A DNA stretch of 32,240 nt from an uncultured Bacilli bacterium (GCA_934086355.1 CAKOID010000004.1:1-32240); one strand, 5' to 3'; positions 1 through 8,717 are shown, counted from the stretch's first letter. Notes: generated by a model not told the origin, from the sequence alone. Numbers and translations: made by a program.

Positions 1-3
1 CAT
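1..3 (-). CDS. 5' end of a gene that runs out of the window
   Basis: Only the start codon is inside the window: an ATG on the minus strand at 3-1. It is supported by a strong Shine-Dalgarno sequence (GGAGGG, complement of 9-14) five bases upstream and by a TATAAT -10 box (complement of 21-26). Nothing can be said about the product. Confidence 0.5.
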
Positions 4-8
4 ATTTT

Positions 9-26
9 CCCTCCAATTTTATTATA
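9..26 (-). promoter_or_regulatory. -10 box and RBS of the edge gene
   Basis: On the minus strand TATAAT (26-21) is followed by GGAGGG (14-9) and ATG at 3. No good -35 box is visible, because the terminator of the preceding gene occupies that position. Confidence 0.45.
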
Positions 27-27
27 A

Positions 28-63
28 CAAAAAAATGTAGACTGTTTTTATGTGTCTACATTT
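28..63 (-). terminator. Intrinsic terminator of the HAD phosphatase gene
   Basis: A perfect 10-bp stem (33-42 with 54-63, 11-nt loop) is followed on the minus strand by a run of T. It lies 37 bases beyond the minus-strand stop codon at 100. Confidence 0.85.
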
Positions 64-99
64 ATCTTACAACTTCATTTATGAGCTTTGTATTTTCTT

Positions 100-900
100 T
101 TATAAATATTTATCAAAAAATTTACTTATTCCATCTTCGTCATTAGTATCAGTTACATAATCTGCAATATTTTTTAAATCTTCTATAGCATTTCCCATCG
201 CTACACTAATTCCAACACTTTTAAACATATCAATATCATTTACACTATCTCCAAAACATAAACTATTCTTTTTATTTATATTAAGGACTTTTAATAAGTC
301 GTTTATAGCATTACCTTTACTAACATTCTTATTAACAACATCAAAAAAATAATATCCATCTTTAATTTCATTCAAATAATCGAACGATTGATTAATTACT
401 TTTAAATTAGTTTTGTTATTTATATATAATTCTAATTCTTTCATTACATTAATGTCATCATTACTAATTACTAACTGCACCTTATCTTCTTTTATATCAC
501 ATAATTTGTCAATAATAATTTTATCTTCTTTATTTTTTACAAAATTATTAGAATATTTATTATTAACAGTATTAATTATAAAACTTGATTTAGTTTCATT
601 TGAGTAATTCCATAAATATTCTAAATCTTTACTATATAACGTATGTGAAATAATAATCTTATTTAATTCATTATCATATATTAATGCTCCATTATTTGAA
701 ATACTATATTTAGATTTATTAATTTGTTTTAAATATTGTTTTATATAACTATTTGCTCTTCCTGAACAAAGTACTATAAAGATATTTCTTTCTATTAATT
801 TATTTAAAGTATTAATAGTATTTTCACTAATAACTTTATTAGAATTAGTTAATGTTCCATCTATATCAAAAAAAACTATTTTAATCTTCAAATTATTCAT
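100..900 (-). CDS. HAD-superfamily hydrolase, Cof/YwpJ-like type IIB
   Basis: The product (266 aa) is a cytosolic HAD phosphatase, probably acting on sugar phosphates or similar small metabolites. It shows motif I FFDIDGTL near the N-terminus (nucleophile D12, acid D14), then a Cof-type cap, a KGNAI motif and a CFGDSVNDIDMF motif III/IV near residues 205-220. The length is typical of the Cof subfamily. I chose the ATG at 900: AGGTGAT (910-904) is correctly spaced for it, while the in-frame ATG at 927 lies upstream of the predicted transcription start. Substrate cannot be deduced. It is monocistronic, divergent from the DHH gene, and ends at a strong terminator. Confidence 0.88.
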   Translation of the reverse strand: MNNLKIKIVFFDIDGTLTNSNKVISENTINTLNKLIERNIFIVLCSGRANSYIKQYLKQINKSKYSISNNGALIYDNELNKIIISHTLYSKDLEYLWNYSNETKSSFIINTVNNKYSNNFVKNKEDKIIIDKLCDIKEDKVQLVISNDDINVMKELELYINNKTNLKVINQSFDYLNEIKDGYYFFDVVNKNVSKGNAINDLLKVLNINKKNSLCFGDSVNDIDMFKSVGISVAMGNAIEDLKNIADYVTDTNDEDGISKFFDKYL

Positions 901-917
901 CATATCACCTAAAATAT

Positions 918-946
918 ATTCTAACATACAAGATTTTATTTGACAA
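918..946 (-). promoter_or_regulatory. Promoter of the HAD phosphatase gene
   Basis: Reading the minus strand, TTGTCA (946-941), a 17-nt spacer and TAGAAT (923-918) form a good sigma-A promoter. The predicted start of transcription near 911 touches the Shine-Dalgarno at 910-904. Confidence 0.7.
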
Positions 947-967
947 AATAAAAATAACCTCTATAAT
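940..967 (+). promoter_or_regulatory. Promoter of the DHH phosphoesterase gene
   Basis: TTGACA (940-945), a 16-nt spacer and TATAAT (962-967). Its -35 box overlaps that of the divergent HAD promoter by five bases. Confidence 0.75.
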
Positions 968-987
968 ATTGTTACATGGGTGATATT

Positions 988-1983
988 ATGCCAAATATAT
1001 GCGAAATAAAAAAAATATTAGAATTAAAAATAGGTGAATCTAAACAAGTTATACTAACAGGACACATTGGAGCAGATTTTGATTCAATAGCATCTTGTAT
1101 TGCTATGAGTGAAATAGCAAAAAAATTCAAAACAGATGTTTATATACTATATAATGATCAAGAAATCAAAGTTGAACCAGGCGTAAAACAAATGATAGAC
1201 AGTACTAATTCTACAATAAATTATATTAATAATGAAGAATATAAAAAAATCAAAACAAATAAAGATTTATTAATAACTCTAGATGTAAGTTGTAAAGATA
1301 TTTTACCTTGTAAAGATTATTTAGATTATTTTAAAGATATAATTGTAATTGATCATCATAAACAAAATGATAATAAGATCGAAACACCATATAAATATAT
1401 TAATACAAATATTTCTAGTGCTGCAGAAATAATGACTAATTTATTAATATCATATAAAATAAATTTTACAAAAAACATAGCAAATTATTTGTTGGCAGGT
1501 ATATATTTGGATACTGATAAATATACAAAAAATTGTAACAGCAAAACAATGAATACTGTATCTAAATTACTTGATAGAGGAGCAGATATAGCAAAAGTAA
1601 ATGAATTTTTTGCAACTGATTTCGAAAGCGATAGAAGAGTACAAGATTTAGTAAGTAAAGCAAATTTTATAACATACAGTATTGCCATATGTATAGCAGA
1701 TGATGATGTTTTATATACAAAAGAAGAACTTGCTAAAGTTGCTGACTATCTATTGAGATTTAAAGCTGATGCTGCATTTGCCGCAGGATTTATAGATGAT
1801 GAGTTAATTTCAATAAGTGCTAGAAGTAAAGGAAAAGTAGATGTTAGTAAAATAATGAATAAAATGAATGGTGGGGGAAACATCTACAGTGCAGCAACAA
1901 AAATAAAAAGTAATGAATTAGATGAAGAAGTAAGAAAATTAGAACTCTTCACTAAACCAAATTTCTATCTAGAAGAAAATTAA
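988..1983 (+). CDS. DHH/DHHA1 phosphoesterase, NrnA-like
   Basis: The protein (331 aa) belongs to the DHH-DHHA1 family, whose NrnA members degrade short oligoribonucleotides (nanoRNA) and pAp. Visible motifs are GHIGADFDSIAS near residue 25 (the metal-binding HxxxDxDS region, with Ala in place of the usual Pro), LDVSC near 95, the signature IDHHKQ near 115, and the C-terminal DHHA1 glycine motif GGGNIYSAA near 290. Length fits NrnA. The start at 988 follows GGGTGAT at the usual distance; the in-frame ATG at 976 sits almost on the predicted transcription start. It is followed 18 bases later by a hypothetical gene, probably co-transcribed. The exact substrate (nanoRNA, pAp or a cyclic-dinucleotide product) is not decided by sequence. 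Confidence 0.85.
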   Translation: MPNICEIKKILELKIGESKQVILTGHIGADFDSIASCIAMSEIAKKFKTDVYILYNDQEIKVEPGVKQMIDSTNSTINYINNEEYKKIKTNKDLLITLDVSCKDILPCKDYLDYFKDIIVIDHHKQNDNKIETPYKYINTNISSAAEIMTNLLISYKINFTKNIANYLLAGIYLDTDKYTKNCNSKTMNTVSKLLDRGADIAKVNEFFATDFESDRRVQDLVSKANFITYSIAICIADDDVLYTKEELAKVADYLLRFKADAAFAAGFIDDELISISARSKGKVDVSKIMNKMNGGGNIYSAATKIKSNELDEEVRKLELFTKPNFYLEEN

Positions 1984-2001
1984 TAAAGAGGAAAATTAAA
2001 T

Positions 2002-2586
2002 ATGAAAAATACAGAATTAGAAAAAGAAATAATTGATTTATTAAACAGATTAGAAGATGGGATATATTGCGTTGATACTTTATCTTACGGTAAATTTAAA
2101 GTTATAAAACGCAATCAAATTGATATTTTTAATAAAGATAATGTATTAGTAAAAAAATACGATAATAGTATAGTCTACAGTAAAGAAACAATATCAATCG
2201 ATAATCTTGTAGAAATAGCAATGGGATTAAATAAACAATATAAAATTAAACCTGCAGATGATGTTTTAGTACCAAGTAGAATGTTAATTGAATTAAATAA
2301 TTTAATTGGTGGAGTATACAAATTTATTGTTAATGACGAATATTATTATTTAACTATGAATGATTTCAAATATAAAAAATTATTTAATAATGAAGGCAAA
2401 ATTTATAATCCATTGTATAATTTAAGAGATAATTTCTTTTTAAATGATGGAATAGAAGAACAAATATTATCCTATTTAGATAAAGAAAAAGATTTTCAAT
2501 CACCAGAAATGAATGAATTCTTTGAACAAACTAGAAAAGAATTAAGAAGCAAATCTAAAACTTTAGCATTGCAATTACTAAAATAA
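2002..2586 (+). CDS. Hypothetical protein downstream of the DHH gene
   Basis: A soluble protein of 194 aa with no signal peptide or membrane segment. I do not recognise its family. It starts with an acidic helix, has a mixed middle part rich in Tyr, Asn and Lys, and ends in a basic helix (KELRSKSKTLALQLLK). AGAGGAAA precedes the ATG at a good distance. It lies 18 bases after the DHH phosphoesterase and shares its promoter and the terminator at 2585-2650, so the two form a two-gene operon. Nothing in the sequence points to a catalytic site. Confidence 0.7.
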   Translation: MKNTELEKEIIDLLNRLEDGIYCVDTLSYGKFKVIKRNQIDIFNKDNVLVKKYDNSIVYSKETISIDNLVEIAMGLNKQYKIKPADDVLVPSRMLIELNNLIGGVYKFIVNDEYYYLTMNDFKYKKLFNNEGKIYNPLYNLRDNFFLNDGIEEQILSYLDKEKDFQSPEMNEFFEQTRKELRSKSKTLALQLLK

Positions 2587-2650
2587 AAAGATAACAAGCA
2601 TTATATAAAAATTATTATAAAATATTTTATATTTGTTATCTTTTTATTTT
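2585..2650 (+). terminator. Terminator after the DHH operon
   Basis: A 13-bp perfect stem (2585-2597 with 2633-2645) with an AT-rich loop ends in a T-rich tract. The stem carries A-runs on the other side, so it could also work in reverse. Confidence 0.8.
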
Positions 2651-2916
2651 ATATAGAAATGAATGTTTATATTTACTTAAATATAATAAATTAAGTAAAA
2701 GACAGTATGTTTGAAAAATTGAAAATAAATTGTATATATCATTTAAATTATTTAGGGGGAAACATACTGTCAATACAATAATACCAATACACTATATAAT
2801 TGTCAATTGTTTTATTATATAAAATGTATTTATTTATAATTTATTCTTGATAAATCTATATATTGTATGTTATTATTAATTTGTTTAGTTTTTTAAGACA
2901 TTTTTATGGAGGTAAA
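2651..2916. other. Noncoding stretch before helD
   Basis: About 265 bases without a supported gene. It holds a 12-bp inverted repeat with a 47-nt loop (listed separately) and a TATAAT at 2682-2687 without a convincing -35. Near helD, TTGATA followed 18 bases later by TATTAT is a possible promoter for the helicase gene. The rest is simple AT-rich sequence. Confidence 0.5.
2701..2771. repeat. 12-bp perfect inverted repeat, possible small RNA or miniature element
   Basis: GACAGTATGTTT (2701-2712) pairs perfectly with AAACATACTGTC (2760-2771) around a 47-nt AT-rich loop that ends in AGGGGG. No T-run follows, so it is not a simple terminator. It could be the stem of a structured RNA or the ends of a very small mobile element. 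I see no clear target-site duplication. Confidence 0.6.
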
Positions 2917-4938
2917 ATGGGTATATCTAAAAACGATCTTTTGCTTGAAAATAAAAAACTTGAAAGTACTATAGATATTGTAAGAAAACAAATATCAACA
3001 CTTAGTACGAATCTTTATGATAAGGAAACTAAATTAAGAGAGTTTCAAAAAATGATGTGGGATAATAAAGCTGAACTAGATCCCGCTGAAATGAAAACAT
3101 TAAGAACAAGTAATGATTTAGAAGTTTTTTTTCTAGAACAAAAATCAAAAAAGTTTAAGAAATTATATTCTATTCAAAATAAACCATACTTTGCTAGAAT
3201 AGATTTTAAGACTAATGAAACAGAAGATAAAGTATATATTGGTATAACTAATGTAGAAGAAGACCTAAATTATTATGTATACGATTGGCGTAGTCCAATA
3301 TGTTCTATGTTTTACGATTATGGAGTAGGACAAGCTAATTATAAATCTCCAGATGGAATTGTTGAAGGTGAAATAACTTTAAAAAGACAATATCAAATTA
3401 ATAATGGAAAATTAGATAACGTCTTTGATACTACAATAAATATTGATGATGAAGTTCTTCAAAGCGTTCTAAAAGAAAATTCTAGTGAACATATGAAAAA
3501 TATTGTTAACACAATACAACAAGAACAAAATGTAGTCATTAGAGATGATAAAACAAATAATTTAATAGTTCAGGGTATAGCAGGTAGTGGTAAAACAAGC
3601 GTAGCACTTCATAGAATAGCATACTTACTTTATAAATTAGACTATTTAACTAGTAATAACGTATTAATATTTTCACCTAATAATATATTTAAAGAATATA
3701 TTGGTAATGTACTTCCAGAACTAGGAGAAGATAACACTTTAATAACAACATTTCATGAATTTGCATCAACTTACATAAAAGAATATTATAGAGTAGAACC
3801 ATACAGTGAATTTTTAGCACGATATTATAAAAATGAATATCAAAATAACGAATTAATAAAATATAAACTTAGTGATAATATAATACCAATCTTAGAAAAT
3901 TATGCAAAAACAATCACTAATCTAACTAGATTTATTAATGATATAACATATAAAGAACAAACTATATCAAAAGAAGAATTAAATAATTTATTAAAAAATA
4001 GATATAACAAATTTAATTTATTTGATAGATTTGATTATATAACAGAAAAAATTAACAATAGATATTATAGTGGAAAAAAGCAAGATAATATTAGAATAAA
4101 ATCATTATTATTAAAAAATATAAATACCACAACAAATATGAAAGATATTTATAAAAGCTTTTATGATAGTCAAGAATTTTTAAATGATTATAATGGATAC
4201 TTTAATAGAAATGAAAATATAAAAAATCTAAATAAAAAAGTATTAAATTACGAAGATTCAACTCTATTTATTTATCTTAAATTTTTGCTTACAAATATTC
4301 CATATAGAGTAAGTACTAAATTAGTTGTTATAGATGAAGCACAAGATTATACTCTATTACAATATAAAATAATAAAATTATTATTTAGAAATACTGATTT
4401 TACAATATTAGGAGATATAAATCAAACTATAAATCCATTTTATAAATATGATAATCTAAATATATTAGAAAGTATATTTGATGGTGTAAGCAAATACGTT
4501 GAATTAAATAAAACTTATAGATCAAGTCCAGAAATAATAGAATATTCAAATAAGATTCTTAATTTAAAACATTCTAGTGCTGTTAGACGCAACACCAACA
4601 TTCCAGTAAGTATTTTTGATAAATTAGATTATAACTTATTGATAGATAAAATTAATTATTTAAAAAATAAATATAATAGTGTAGCAATTATAACAAAAAG
4701 TATAGAAGAAGCAAATCTAATACATGACAACATAAAAGAACAAATAAGTGAGATTAATATAGTCGATATAAATACAGAAAAATTTAATAAAAATCTAATA
4801 ATAATGCCCGCTTATGCATCTAAAGGACTAGAATTTGATTCAGTTGTAATAATAAATAATTTTGATAAAGATAAGTATTTATATTACGTTGCAGTTACAC
4901 GTAGTCAACATGAATTAATTATTTTTAATATCAAATAA
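2917..4938 (+). CDS. helD: RNA polymerase recycling motor ATPase HelD (UvrD/Rep-like)
   Basis: The protein (673 aa) resembles HelD, a superfamily 1 helicase-like ATPase that binds stalled RNA polymerase and releases it from DNA. The N-terminal ~90 residues form a charged coiled coil, as in HelD arms that reach into the polymerase channels. Walker A GIAGSGKT is at residues 220-227, followed by SVALHRIAYLLY, which is typical of HelD. Further motifs are VIDEAQDYT (Walker B), GDINQTINPF (motif III) and LNKTYRS (motif IV), with ASKGLEFDSVVI and YVAVTRS near the C-terminus. The start at 2917 follows GGAGG; the longer reading frame from 2863 has no ribosome site. It stands alone between noncoding DNA and a terminator. 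Confidence 0.9.
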   Translation: MGISKNDLLLENKKLESTIDIVRKQISTLSTNLYDKETKLREFQKMMWDNKAELDPAEMKTLRTSNDLEVFFLEQKSKKFKKLYSIQNKPYFARIDFKTNETEDKVYIGITNVEEDLNYYVYDWRSPICSMFYDYGVGQANYKSPDGIVEGEITLKRQYQINNGKLDNVFDTTINIDDEVLQSVLKENSSEHMKNIVNTIQQEQNVVIRDDKTNNLIVQGIAGSGKTSVALHRIAYLLYKLDYLTSNNVLIFSPNNIFKEYIGNVLPELGEDNTLITTFHEFASTYIKEYYRVEPYSEFLARYYKNEYQNNELIKYKLSDNIIPILENYAKTITNLTRFINDITYKEQTISKEELNNLLKNRYNKFNLFDRFDYITEKINNRYYSGKKQDNIRIKSLLLKNINTTTNMKDIYKSFYDSQEFLNDYNGYFNRNENIKNLNKKVLNYEDSTLFIYLKFLLTNIPYRVSTKLVVIDEAQDYTLLQYKIIKLLFRNTDFTILGDINQTINPFYKYDNLNILESIFDGVSKYVELNKTYRSSPEIIEYSNKILNLKHSSAVRRNTNIPVSIFDKLDYNLLIDKINYLKNKYNSVAIITKSIEEANLIHDNIKEQISEINIVDINTEKFNKNLIIMPAYASKGLEFDSVVIINNFDKDKYLYYVAVTRSQHELIIFNIK

Positions 4939-4943
4939 TATTT

Positions 4944-4970
4944 AAGAACATTAATTTGTTCTTTTAATTT
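4944..4970 (+). terminator. Probable terminator of helD
   Basis: AAGAACA and TGTTCTT form a 7-bp stem with a 6-nt loop, followed by a T-rich tract, just after the helD stop codon. Confidence 0.6.
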
Positions 4971-4990
4971 TACAATATTTTAATTGATTA

Positions 4991-5018
4991 TTGTCTTCAA
5001 GTAACTTATAATTATAAT
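4991..5018 (+). promoter_or_regulatory. Promoter of the DUF2207-type gene
   Basis: TTGTCT (4991-4996), 16-nt spacer, TATAAT (5013-5018). Start codon 17 bases further on. Confidence 0.7.
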
Positions 5019-5035
5019 AGAGAAGAGTGGTAAAA

Positions 5036-7324
5036 ATGAAAAAAATATTATTATTTATAATAGGAGTTTTAGTTATATTAACTCCCAAAATGGTGTTTGC
5101 TGATGGAATAAATGACTATTATATAAATGCAACAATTTTAAACAATGGTGATTTAGAAATCGAAGAATATTTTGATTTAGAGGGTCATTATAATGGAATG
5201 GAAAGAATAATAAAGTATAGAAATTCCAACTCAGTAGAGTTTAATGCATATGATACTTCATATGGTGGAAGTAGTATACATAATGGTAATAATATGATGA
5301 TAAAAGAGATTAAATCAGTTAGTATTAATCATGATTTCAACTTTAACAACTTCGATGGAAAATTATTTAAAAAAGTGGAATACGCTTCTATTGGAGATTA
5401 TGGAGTTTATACTGAAAACATAATTGATGGCGGATTATCTACTAAAATTTTCATGCCTAGTAGTAAGAAAAAAGCATTTTATATAAAATATATTTTAAAC
5501 AATATGGCAGTTTTGCATGATGATGTTGGTGAACTTGGATGGAGTATATTTGATACAGCATTAAACGAATCTATTAAAAACTTAAGAGTTTATGTTAATA
5601 TTCCTAATAATAAAGACATTATAAAAGTATGGGCACATGGTCCAGAAAACGGTAAAAGTAATATAATATCAAACGAAAAAGTTGAAGCTTCTATAAACAA
5701 TTTGAATTCAAACACTGCAATAGATATTAGGGTAGTATTTGACAAAAGCGTTATAAACAATTCAAATAAAACTACTAATGTTTCTGCTTTAGATAAAATA
5801 ATAAATTATGAAACAGAATTGGCAAATATTTCAAATGAAAAAAGAGAAAATAATATAGAAAGTAAATTTTATACTTTAAAATCAGTGCCATCTATGAATA
5901 ATTATATTGCTGTTTTAAATTCAATTAATGAATATAATAATGAAGAAAAAACAGAATATTATTTAAATAGATTATATGAATATAAAGATAAAGTAGATGC
6001 GTACGAATATAATAATTTTGAATCTGAAATACAAAAACAAACTTATTATGCATATGAAATAACAAGTTGTAGTTCTGATAAAGTATTTAATACTGAATTA
6101 AAAAATAAAATTACAGAAGAAAGAAACAATCTTAAAAATAAATTAATAAAAACAGAAATATTAAATGAAATAAAATCAATTATATTAGCAATGTTATCTA
6201 TATTATTATCTTACTTAATTATTTCTATACCTAAATTTAGAAATAGAAAAATAAAAAAAGTAGATCCTATTTACACACGTGACTTACCAAAAGACATATC
6301 AATAGTTTCTGCAGGAATATTAATAGACAGTAAATTATCAAAAGATGAAATATCAGGTGCAATATTAGATTTAATAAGAAAAAAAATAATAATATTAGAT
6401 GATACAAACAAAAAACATCCAATATTAATATTGAATAAAGATAATTATAATGTTGCTTCCGATACAGATAGTTATTTAGTAAAGTTGATATTTGAACACA
6501 GCAATCAAGTAGAATTAAAGAAAATAAAAAAAATTAATACTGATAGATTTAAAAACTGGAAAAATTTGTTTTTAAAGGAATTAAAAGATAAAGGTTATAC
6601 TATTGAAACTGATGATGAAAAGCCAATAAAAATTAATGTTATTTTTGTAGTATCATCAATAATAAGTTTTTTTACTCCATTTTACATTTTAGGAATATTC
6701 TTTTTATTAATTTATTCACTTAAAAGATATAAACAGTATACAATAATTGTTATATTCCAAATTATAAATTATATTTTATTAAGGAATACGTTATTAAATA
6801 ATCATTTTATTTATTTATCAATAATAACTAATATTTTGGCAATAATAATGTTATTTCTTTATTTAAGAAAAATAACATTTAAATTAAATATTAAATTAAC
6901 TAATCTAGGATTAGAAAAGAGAAAAGAATTATTTGGTTTAAGAAACTTTTTAAATGATTTTTCTAGATTAAATGAAAAAGATATTCCAGAAGTATACTTA
7001 TGGGAAGAATACCTAATATATGCAACTGTTTTTGGTATAGGTGATAAAGTACTTAATAGTATGAAGTTAAAAGATATAGATAATAGTATAATTGATAATG
7101 TTTCTTTTGTATATAATTATAGTAATTATATTGATTCTTTTTCAAATATTTCTAATAATATATTATTTATGGCTAAACCTGAAATGAAATTATATATGCC
7201 AGAATCATTAGACGCTGGTTCATGGGGAAGTTCAAGCTCTGGAAGTGGAGGAGGCGGAGGTTTCTCTGGCGGTTCATCAAGTGGTGGTTCATTTGGTGGA
7301 GGAGGCGGAGGAGGACGTTTTTAG
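5036..7324 (+). CDS. DUF2207-type membrane protein with glycine-rich tail
   Basis: A 762-aa envelope protein. It opens with a signal peptide (MKKILLFIIGVLVILTPKMVFA), then an extracellular domain with the DUF2207 pattern (INDYYINATILNNGDLEIEE and ERIIKYR). A membrane segment lies near residues 375-395, a cytosolic part with helix-forming KDEISGAILDLIRKKII follows, and two to four more segments cluster near 540-620. The last 35 residues are almost only Gly and Ser, ending GGGGGGGRF, which is a usual feature of this family. No enzymatic function is established for the family. I chose ATG 5036 over the GTG at 5027 because it begins the signal peptide. Its own promoter precedes it. Confidence 0.82.
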   Translation: MKKILLFIIGVLVILTPKMVFADGINDYYINATILNNGDLEIEEYFDLEGHYNGMERIIKYRNSNSVEFNAYDTSYGGSSIHNGNNMMIKEIKSVSINHDFNFNNFDGKLFKKVEYASIGDYGVYTENIIDGGLSTKIFMPSSKKKAFYIKYILNNMAVLHDDVGELGWSIFDTALNESIKNLRVYVNIPNNKDIIKVWAHGPENGKSNIISNEKVEASINNLNSNTAIDIRVVFDKSVINNSNKTTNVSALDKIINYETELANISNEKRENNIESKFYTLKSVPSMNNYIAVLNSINEYNNEEKTEYYLNRLYEYKDKVDAYEYNNFESEIQKQTYYAYEITSCSSDKVFNTELKNKITEERNNLKNKLIKTEILNEIKSIILAMLSILLSYLIISIPKFRNRKIKKVDPIYTRDLPKDISIVSAGILIDSKLSKDEISGAILDLIRKKIIILDDTNKKHPILILNKDNYNVASDTDSYLVKLIFEHSNQVELKKIKKINTDRFKNWKNLFLKELKDKGYTIETDDEKPIKINVIFVVSSIISFFTPFYILGIFFLLIYSLKRYKQYTIIVIFQIINYILLRNTLLNNHFIYLSIITNILAIIMLFLYLRKITFKLNIKLTNLGLEKRKELFGLRNFLNDFSRLNEKDIPEVYLWEEYLIYATVFGIGDKVLNSMKLKDIDNSIIDNVSFVYNYSNYIDSFSNISNNILFMAKPEMKLYMPESLDAGSWGSSSSGSGGGGGFSGGSSSGGSFGGGGGGGRF

Positions 7325-7359
7325 TACTTCACACTTCGACAAAATAAATACTAAGTTCT

Positions 7360-7368
7360 TGATATAGT
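7360..7368 (+). promoter_or_regulatory. Extended -10 promoter of the sirA-like gene
   Basis: TGATATAGT fits the TGnTATAAT extended -10 form. No good -35 is visible. The TTG start codon lies 16 bases beyond it, behind AAGGTGAT. Confidence 0.5.
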
Positions 7369-7384
7369 AATTAAGGTGATTATA

Positions 7385-7825
7385 TTGAGAACTTTTTACA
7401 TTTTTAAAATAAATAAAAAATTTATAGCGGTAGCAAAAAATATGCCCGAAAACATTTATACACTTTTAAATAGCATATATAATTATAAAGGAAAAAATAT
7501 TGTAGTTGCTTTTGATTTATTTAATGAAATATGTTTACCAATTAATATGGATTTTTTTAATAAATATATTTATGACAAATTAAAAAATGATGAAGATTAT
7601 ACAAAATTTATAAATACACATATGTATCATAATTATTTTAGTGAAGAAGAAAGCAAAATGATAATATATAAAAGTCACATGAGAATTAAAAGTAATGAAG
7701 AAAACAACGTATTTTTATGTAATCTAAAAGAAATAACAAATTTATTTGTATGTGATTTTATTCATAATTATTATAATTTTTTTACAAAAGGTAAAGAAGA
7801 AAATATACGTAACAAATCAAAATAA
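7385..7825 (+). CDS. SirA-like protein (YneE family)
   Basis: A soluble 146-aa protein. The start MRTFYIFKINKKF and the position immediately before yneF match Bacillus sirA (yneE), whose product binds DnaA and blocks replication initiation during sporulation. Similarity beyond the N-terminal strand is weak by eye, so the call rests largely on gene order. It ends in FVCDFIHNYYNFF, a hydrophobic pattern I associate with SirA-like proteins of small gut Bacilli. The TTG start at 7385 is chosen because AAGGTGAT lies at the standard distance; the GTG at 7376 overlaps that site. If the organism does not sporulate, the role may be general control of DnaA. Confidence 0.6.
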   Translation: MRTFYIFKINKKFIAVAKNMPENIYTLLNSIYNYKGKNIVVAFDLFNEICLPINMDFFNKYIYDKLKNDEDYTKFINTHMYHNYFSEEESKMIIYKSHMRIKSNEENNVFLCNLKEITNLFVCDFIHNYYNFFTKGKEENIRNKSK

Positions 7826-7830
7826 ATTTC

Positions 7831-7859
7831 TTGTAAAAATATATTATATCTAGTATAAT
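7831..7859 (+). promoter_or_regulatory. Promoter of yneF-yceD-rpmF
   Basis: TTGTAA (7831-7836), 17-nt spacer, TATAAT (7854-7859). The Shine-Dalgarno AAGGAGGG begins about at the predicted +1. Confidence 0.75.
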
Positions 7860-7878
7860 CTTAGTAAGGAGGGATATT

Positions 7879-8088
7879 ATGTTACATGATATATTATTAG
7901 TACTTGTAGGTTTAATTATTGGTGCATTAGCAGGATTCTTTATAGCAAAAAGCTACATGCAAAAATATTTTAAGAAAAATCCACCCATAAATGAAAAAAT
8001 GATAGAAACATTAATGAGTGGTATGGGTAGAAAACCTAGCCAAAAACAAGTAAAACAATTAATGCAACAAATGAATAAGATGATGTAA
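7879..8088 (+). CDS. yneF: YneF family (UPF0154) small membrane protein
   Basis: This 69-aa protein has one N-terminal membrane segment ([19 protein letters not shown]) followed by a cytosolic helix pair with [20 protein letters not shown] and a Gln/Met-rich end. Both length and sequence are typical of YneF (UPF0154), a widespread Bacilli and Mollicutes protein of unknown function. It has a strong AAGGAGGG ribosome site and its own promoter. Its stop overlaps the yceD start by one base, so the two are translationally coupled. Confidence 0.92.
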   Translation: MLHDILLVLVGLIIGALAGFFIAKSYMQKYFKKNPPINEKMIETLMSGMGRKPSQKQVKQLMQQMNKMM

Positions 8089-8501
8089 TGAAAATAGATT
8101 TAAATTATTTAAATAGATTTGGAAAAATGAATATTGACAGTGATTTTGTAATTGATGAAGATTATTATAAAAACACTGACATTAGAAAATTAGAAGATTT
8201 GCATGTATCAGGTGAAGTTTTAGTAGATTATGATGATTATATCAATTTAAATGTAAAAATTACTGGAAGAATGATTTTACCTTGTGCAATAACTTTAAAT
8301 GATGTTCCTTATGATTTCACAACAGAAATTGAAGAAAATATAGGAAAATTTGAAGAAATTTATAAAAATAATAAAAATTTACTTGAAATATCTCCAATTT
8401 TATGGGAGAATATTGTATTGGAAATTCCCATTCGTGTTGTGTCTAAAGATATAAAACCTTCCAACACATCTGGGGATGGATGGGAATTAATAAGCGAATA
8501 G
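8088..8501 (+). CDS. YceD family protein (DUF177)
   Basis: The protein (137 aa) belongs to the YceD/DUF177 family, which almost always precedes rpmF and has been linked to 23S rRNA accumulation. Seen here are the family pattern LKITGRMILPCAITL-like segment (VKITGRMILPCAITLNDVPY, residues about 55-75) with its single conserved Cys, an acidic centre, and a C-terminal GDGWELISE. The ATG overlaps the yneF stop, and the gene has no strong ribosome site of its own, which fits coupling. rpmF follows 18 bases later. Confidence 0.85.
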   Translation: MKIDLNYLNRFGKMNIDSDFVIDEDYYKNTDIRKLEDLHVSGEVLVDYDDYINLNVKITGRMILPCAITLNDVPYDFTTEIEENIGKFEEIYKNNKNLLEISPILWENIVLEIPIRVVSKDIKPSNTSGDGWELISE

Positions 8502-8519
8502 TAAGGAAGGAGTGATAAT

Positions 8520-8711
8520 ATGGCAGTTCCATTTAGAAGAACTAGTAAAACTAAAAAGAGAATGCGTCGTACTCATTTAAAAAAAGAATTACCAGGAATG
8601 ACTACTTGTCCAAAATGTGGTGCAGCTATTAGACCTCATAGAGCTTGTACTGAATGTGGTAATTATAAAGGAAAAGAAGTTATTGAAATAAAAAAAGATA
8701 GCGAAGAATAA
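8520..8711 (+). CDS. rpmF: 50S ribosomal protein L32
   Basis: The 63-aa product is ribosomal protein L32: [19 protein letters not shown] is its signature start, and CPKC...CTEC is the four-Cys zinc-binding form. The zinc-free paralog is not seen here. AAGGAG precedes the ATG. It is the last gene of yneF-yceD-rpmF and is followed by the tRNA-Met promoter only six bases past the stop. Confidence 0.97.
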   Translation: MAVPFRRTSKTKKRMRRTHLKKELPGMTTCPKCGAAIRPHRACTECGNYKGKEVIEIKKDSEE

Positions 8712-8717
8712 AAAAAC

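Noticed and set aside
413..607. Plus-strand ORF inside the HAD gene
   Set aside because: It lies entirely inside a well-supported minus-strand gene, has no ribosome site and a low-complexity, hydrophobic translation that mirrors the AT-rich antisense strand.
2707..2781. Short ORF starting in the 2701-2771 inverted repeat (24 codons)
   Set aside because: It has no Shine-Dalgarno sequence and its start and end fall in the arms of the hairpin.
7321..7354. TTAGTA/TACTAA inverted repeat after the DUF2207-type gene as terminator
   Set aside because: Only six pairs with a long loop, and no T-run follows.
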